Source: Acidobacteriota bacterium (GTDB taxonomy: Bacteria; Acidobacteriota; Terriglobia; Acidiferrales; UBA7541). From it: a DNA stretch of 9,273 nt. This document shows positions 7,315-9,273 of this stretch, piece after piece. Where the stretch lies: assembly GCA_003224195.1 (NCBI GenBank), contig QHYP01000144.1, forward strand, positions 1 to 9,273, read 5' to 3'. A program made the position numbers and the translations under genes. Each line of letters opens with the position of its first letter. The stretch's first letter is position 1. Under the pieces are notes generated by a model. That model was not told the DNA's origin. It saw nothing but the letters and a program-made list of their open reading frames with translations, and did no database searches.

Positions 7315-8079
7315 ATGTCTCACCGCGCGCTGCGTATTTCTAGGCTCTTTGTATTCGCTCTGGCCGTGGTATTTGCCTCGCCGTCTTTCGCCTACAAGCA
7401 TGATTTCAATCAAACGTATCCGCTCGAGCCCGGCGGCTCCTTCCGGCTGCAAAACGTCAACGGTACCGTGAACGTGCAAGGCTGGGATCGCAACGAGGTG
7501 GAAATTCGCGCAGTGAAGACCGCGCGGGAGAAACTTTCCGACCTGGACCGCGTCTCAATTGTGGTGACCGCCAAACCGGAATCCGTTTCTGTCGTCACTC
7601 GCTATCCCCAGGACGAAGGCGTCGAAGTGGCGGTGGAGTACACGATTCACGTGCCCTATGCCGCACATTTAGAGCATATAGGCACAGTCAATGGCACACT
7701 GCGTGTCTCCGGAGTAGACGAAATCCGCGACCTGCAAACCGTGAATGGAAACATTGAGGTCTACGAGGGCGGCGGCACAGTTCACGCAAAAACGACGAAT
7801 GGAAACGTGCATCTCGAGCTGGCCCGCTTCGGTCATGCGAACGAAGCAAGCGCGGAGACGACGAACGGCTCCGTTCTTCTTGCGCTCGCCGCGGGAGCAC
7901 AAGCTGATCTGGAAGCCCGCTGCCTCAACGGCGATTTCCGATCCGAGTTGCCGCTGGAACTCGAAGGTTCGCTCCGTCCGCGCGAAGTGCGCGGCCGGCT
8001 TGGGAACGGCGGCGGGCCGATTCGCTTGCGCACGGTAAACGGTGGAATTCGAGTGGTCGCATTGCGGTCCAGCGTCTAG
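7315..8079 (+). CDS. Secreted DUF4097-family beta-strand repeat protein
   Basis: This 254-residue protein has a classical signal peptide (basic start, hydrophobic core, likely cleavage after SPSFA at residue 26), so it is periplasmic or extracellular. The mature part begins with the DUF4097 hallmark GGSFRLQNVNGTVNVQGWDR. It continues with repeats starting at T124, T142, T160 and T182 with the signature TxNGx[ILV]; the first two are 18 residues long and later ones are 21-28. This is the same solenoid register as the preceding protein, with Asn-Gly in place of Gly-Gly. There is no membrane anchor, catalytic motif or TonB domain. DUF4097 proteins (LiaG-like and related) often lie next to envelope-stress regulators, consistent with the ECF pair upstream, but no biochemical role is established. 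Family call good, function unknown. Confidence 0.87.
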   Translation: MSHRALRISRLFVFALAVVFASPSFAYKHDFNQTYPLEPGGSFRLQNVNGTVNVQGWDRNEVEIRAVKTAREKLSDLDRVSIVVTAKPESVSVVTRYPQDEGVEVAVEYTIHVPYAAHLEHIGTVNGTLRVSGVDEIRDLQTVNGNIEVYEGGGTVHAKTTNGNVHLELARFGHANEASAETTNGSVLLALAAGAQADLEARCLNGDFRSELPLELEGSLRPREVRGRLGNGGGPIRLRTVNGGIRVVALRSSV

Positions 8080-8116
8080 CCGGGACCGCCACTGGAAGGA
8101 GAGAGGAAGAACGACT

Positions 8117-9160
8117 ATGAAACATCGAACGATCTGGATCGCAGGGAGCCTCGCCGCGCTGGCGGCGCTGCTGGTCGCGCTGCCGGAGCCGTCGCGGGCA
8201 ACGCAATTCCAGGACGAACCATCTCTGGCGCGTCTGCAGGAGACGCTGGTCGAGTTGCAACAACGGCTCGAAGCGAATCTCACGGACCGGCAACTCGAGC
8301 TCAACCAGCCGGCGCAAGCTCTCGCCACGCTGGCGGCGCAGCGCGCCACGCAAAAGGTCCAGGAAGACCTTGATGATCTCGCGCCGCTCGCTGACCAGGA
8401 AATCATGACCCTGGTGTCGCCGGATGACGGCACAAGCTGGCTCGGCGCCGAAACACGCGACGTCAACCCGGATACGGTAAAAGAATTGAGGCTTCCTTCC
8501 GAACAGGGCGTCGTACTCAGCCACATCACGCCGGACAGCCCGGCAGCAAAGGCCGCCCTGAAGGAAAACGACGTTGTCACCGCCTTCAACGGCCAGCGTG
8601 TCGAAGGCGCCGTGCAATTCCGCCGGATGATCCACGAAACTCCGGCTGGCCGCTCCGTTCAATTGACCGTCTGGCGCGACGGGCGTTCGCAGACCGTCAG
8701 CGTCACACTGGGAAAGGCAGAGGAACGTGCAAAGGCTTGGACGCGAGCGTTTCCATCGGGCAATTTCTCTTTCCACATGCCGGAAATTCCTCAGATAGAT
8801 TTTTACGGCGAAATGTTCTCCATGAACCGGGCGCGGCTCGGAATCGATGCGGAAGATCTAAACGGCCAACTCGGGAACTATTTTGGCGCGCCGGATGGCG
8901 AAGGTGTGCTCGTTCGCGGCGTGAACCCAGGCTCAGCCGCGGAGAAGGCGGGCCTGAAAGCGGGAGACGTCATCGTCAAGTTCAATGGAGAGCGCATCCG
9001 CAGCGCCGGCGACCTGCGCGAGCGGCTCGCAGGAATTCACGAGGAGAAGACGGCGAAACTTGGCGTTCTTCGCAATCGTAGCGAGATTACTTTGGACGTG
9101 ACCATCGAACCGCCGGCTCGGCCGAAAGCTCCGAAGCCGGCCCATCGCACGAGCATCTAA
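8117..9160 (+). CDS. Exported tandem-PDZ protein without a protease domain
   Basis: This 347-residue protein starts at ATG 8117, chosen because AAGGAGAGAGGAAG lies just upstream and a signal peptide follows directly (cleavage probably after PSRA, residue 28). An upstream GTG at 8042 overlaps the previous gene and would bury the signal. A helical, Gln/Leu-rich stretch (about 32-90) may form a coiled coil. PDZ1 spans about 106-200 (SWLGAE, then a GVVLSHITPDSPAAKAALK carboxylate-loop/helix region). PDZ2 spans about 237-335 (RLGIDAE, then GVLVRGVNPGSAAEKAGLKAG). Both resemble the PDZ domains of DegP/HtrA proteases, yet the trypsin-like domain with its His-Asp-Ser triad is absent and the ORF is intact. 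The protein could bind exposed C-termini of envelope proteins or scaffold a protease acting on the anti-sigma factor; both ideas are inference. It lies 37 bases after the DUF4097 gene and is the last gene of the unit. Confidence 0.88.
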   Translation: MKHRTIWIAGSLAALAALLVALPEPSRATQFQDEPSLARLQETLVELQQRLEANLTDRQLELNQPAQALATLAAQRATQKVQEDLDDLAPLADQEIMTLVSPDDGTSWLGAETRDVNPDTVKELRLPSEQGVVLSHITPDSPAAKAALKENDVVTAFNGQRVEGAVQFRRMIHETPAGRSVQLTVWRDGRSQTVSVTLGKAEERAKAWTRAFPSGNFSFHMPEIPQIDFYGEMFSMNRARLGIDAEDLNGQLGNYFGAPDGEGVLVRGVNPGSAAEKAGLKAGDVIVKFNGERIRSAGDLRERLAGIHEEKTAKLGVLRNRSEITLDVTIEPPARPKAPKPAHRTSI

Positions 9161-9179
9161 ACGGTTGTTGATCGCAGAG

Positions 9180-9211
9180 GGTCCGGGTTCACGGCCGGGT
9201 CTTTTCTTTTT
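9180..9211 (+). terminator. Rho-independent terminator closing the ECF unit
   Basis: GGTCCGG at 9180-9186 pairs with CCGGGTC at 9195-9201: seven pairs, two of them G-U, with an eight-base loop. A U-rich run follows directly (TTTTCTTTTT, 9202-9211). It starts 20 bases after the PDZ gene stop codon, where an operon end is expected. Confidence 0.75.
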
Positions 9212-9273
9212 GTTCAGAACCCACTCTCTGCGCGCGTCGGTTATGGTGCAGCGCGGCGATATTTCCGCGCGAG

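Noticed and set aside
7669..8589. 306-codon minus-strand frame, with a second 283-codon frame at 7925-8776
   Set aside because: Both lie opposite two well-supported exported-protein genes, overlap each other, and have low-complexity Ser/Arg-rich translations typical of GC-rich shadows.
9243..9273. ATG at 9243 as the start of a next gene
   Set aside because: Only ten codons are visible, with no ribosome binding site; a 6-bp inverted repeat at 9251-9270 in the same place could be chance in GC-rich DNA.
1..9273. tRNA, rRNA, CRISPR, insertion sequence or phage attachment site
   Set aside because: No cloverleaf, spaced repeats, transposase or terminal inverted repeats were seen; the only tandem repeat is the coding solenoid repeat.

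Overview
The window is GC-rich and reads entirely on the + strand. It holds one long membrane-protein gene cut by the left edge, followed by what looks like a complete five-gene transcription unit. Several traits suggest a soil-type Acidobacteriota genome: a zinc-finger anti-sigma factor carrying HEAT-like repeats, paired DUF4097 proteins, a TonB C-terminal domain fused to another domain, and a very long CPBP protein. This assignment is inferred from protein architecture and base composition, not from a marker gene.

Region 1 (1-3325) encodes a polytopic CPBP-type intramembrane metalloprotease of at least 1100 residues. The polypeptide is an internal tandem duplication: a soluble module plus membrane domain occurs twice. 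Only the first membrane domain keeps the EExxxR, H and HxxxD motifs. The second aligns to it but has lost them and looks like a pseudoprotease. No terminator or second promoter could be firmly placed between this gene and the next, but a 257-base gap separates them.

Region 2 (about 3326-3582) is a non-coding leader. It carries a good candidate ECF-type promoter (GGAAAC, 17 bases, CGTCTT) and, downstream of it, a cluster of overlapping palindromes centred on a perfect 12-bp palindrome.

Region 3 (3583-9211) is the ECF unit. It encodes an ECF sigma factor and, overlapping it by the stop/start, a membrane-spanning anti-sigma factor with a cytoplasmic zinc-binding motif and a probable periplasmic HEAT-like domain. 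Three exported proteins follow: a DUF4097-like solenoid protein fused to a TonB C-terminal domain, a second smaller DUF4097-like protein, and a protein with two PDZ domains and no protease domain. A GC stem with a U tract at 9180-9211 closes the unit.

Taken together, the likely system is a self-regulated cell-envelope stress or sensing module. The sigma factor is held at the membrane by the HEAT-bearing anti-sigma factor, and the unit also makes periplasmic solenoid, TonB-type and PDZ proteins. The CPBP protease next door is a possible, untested, partner for anti-sigma processing. The last 62 bases hold no supportable gene.
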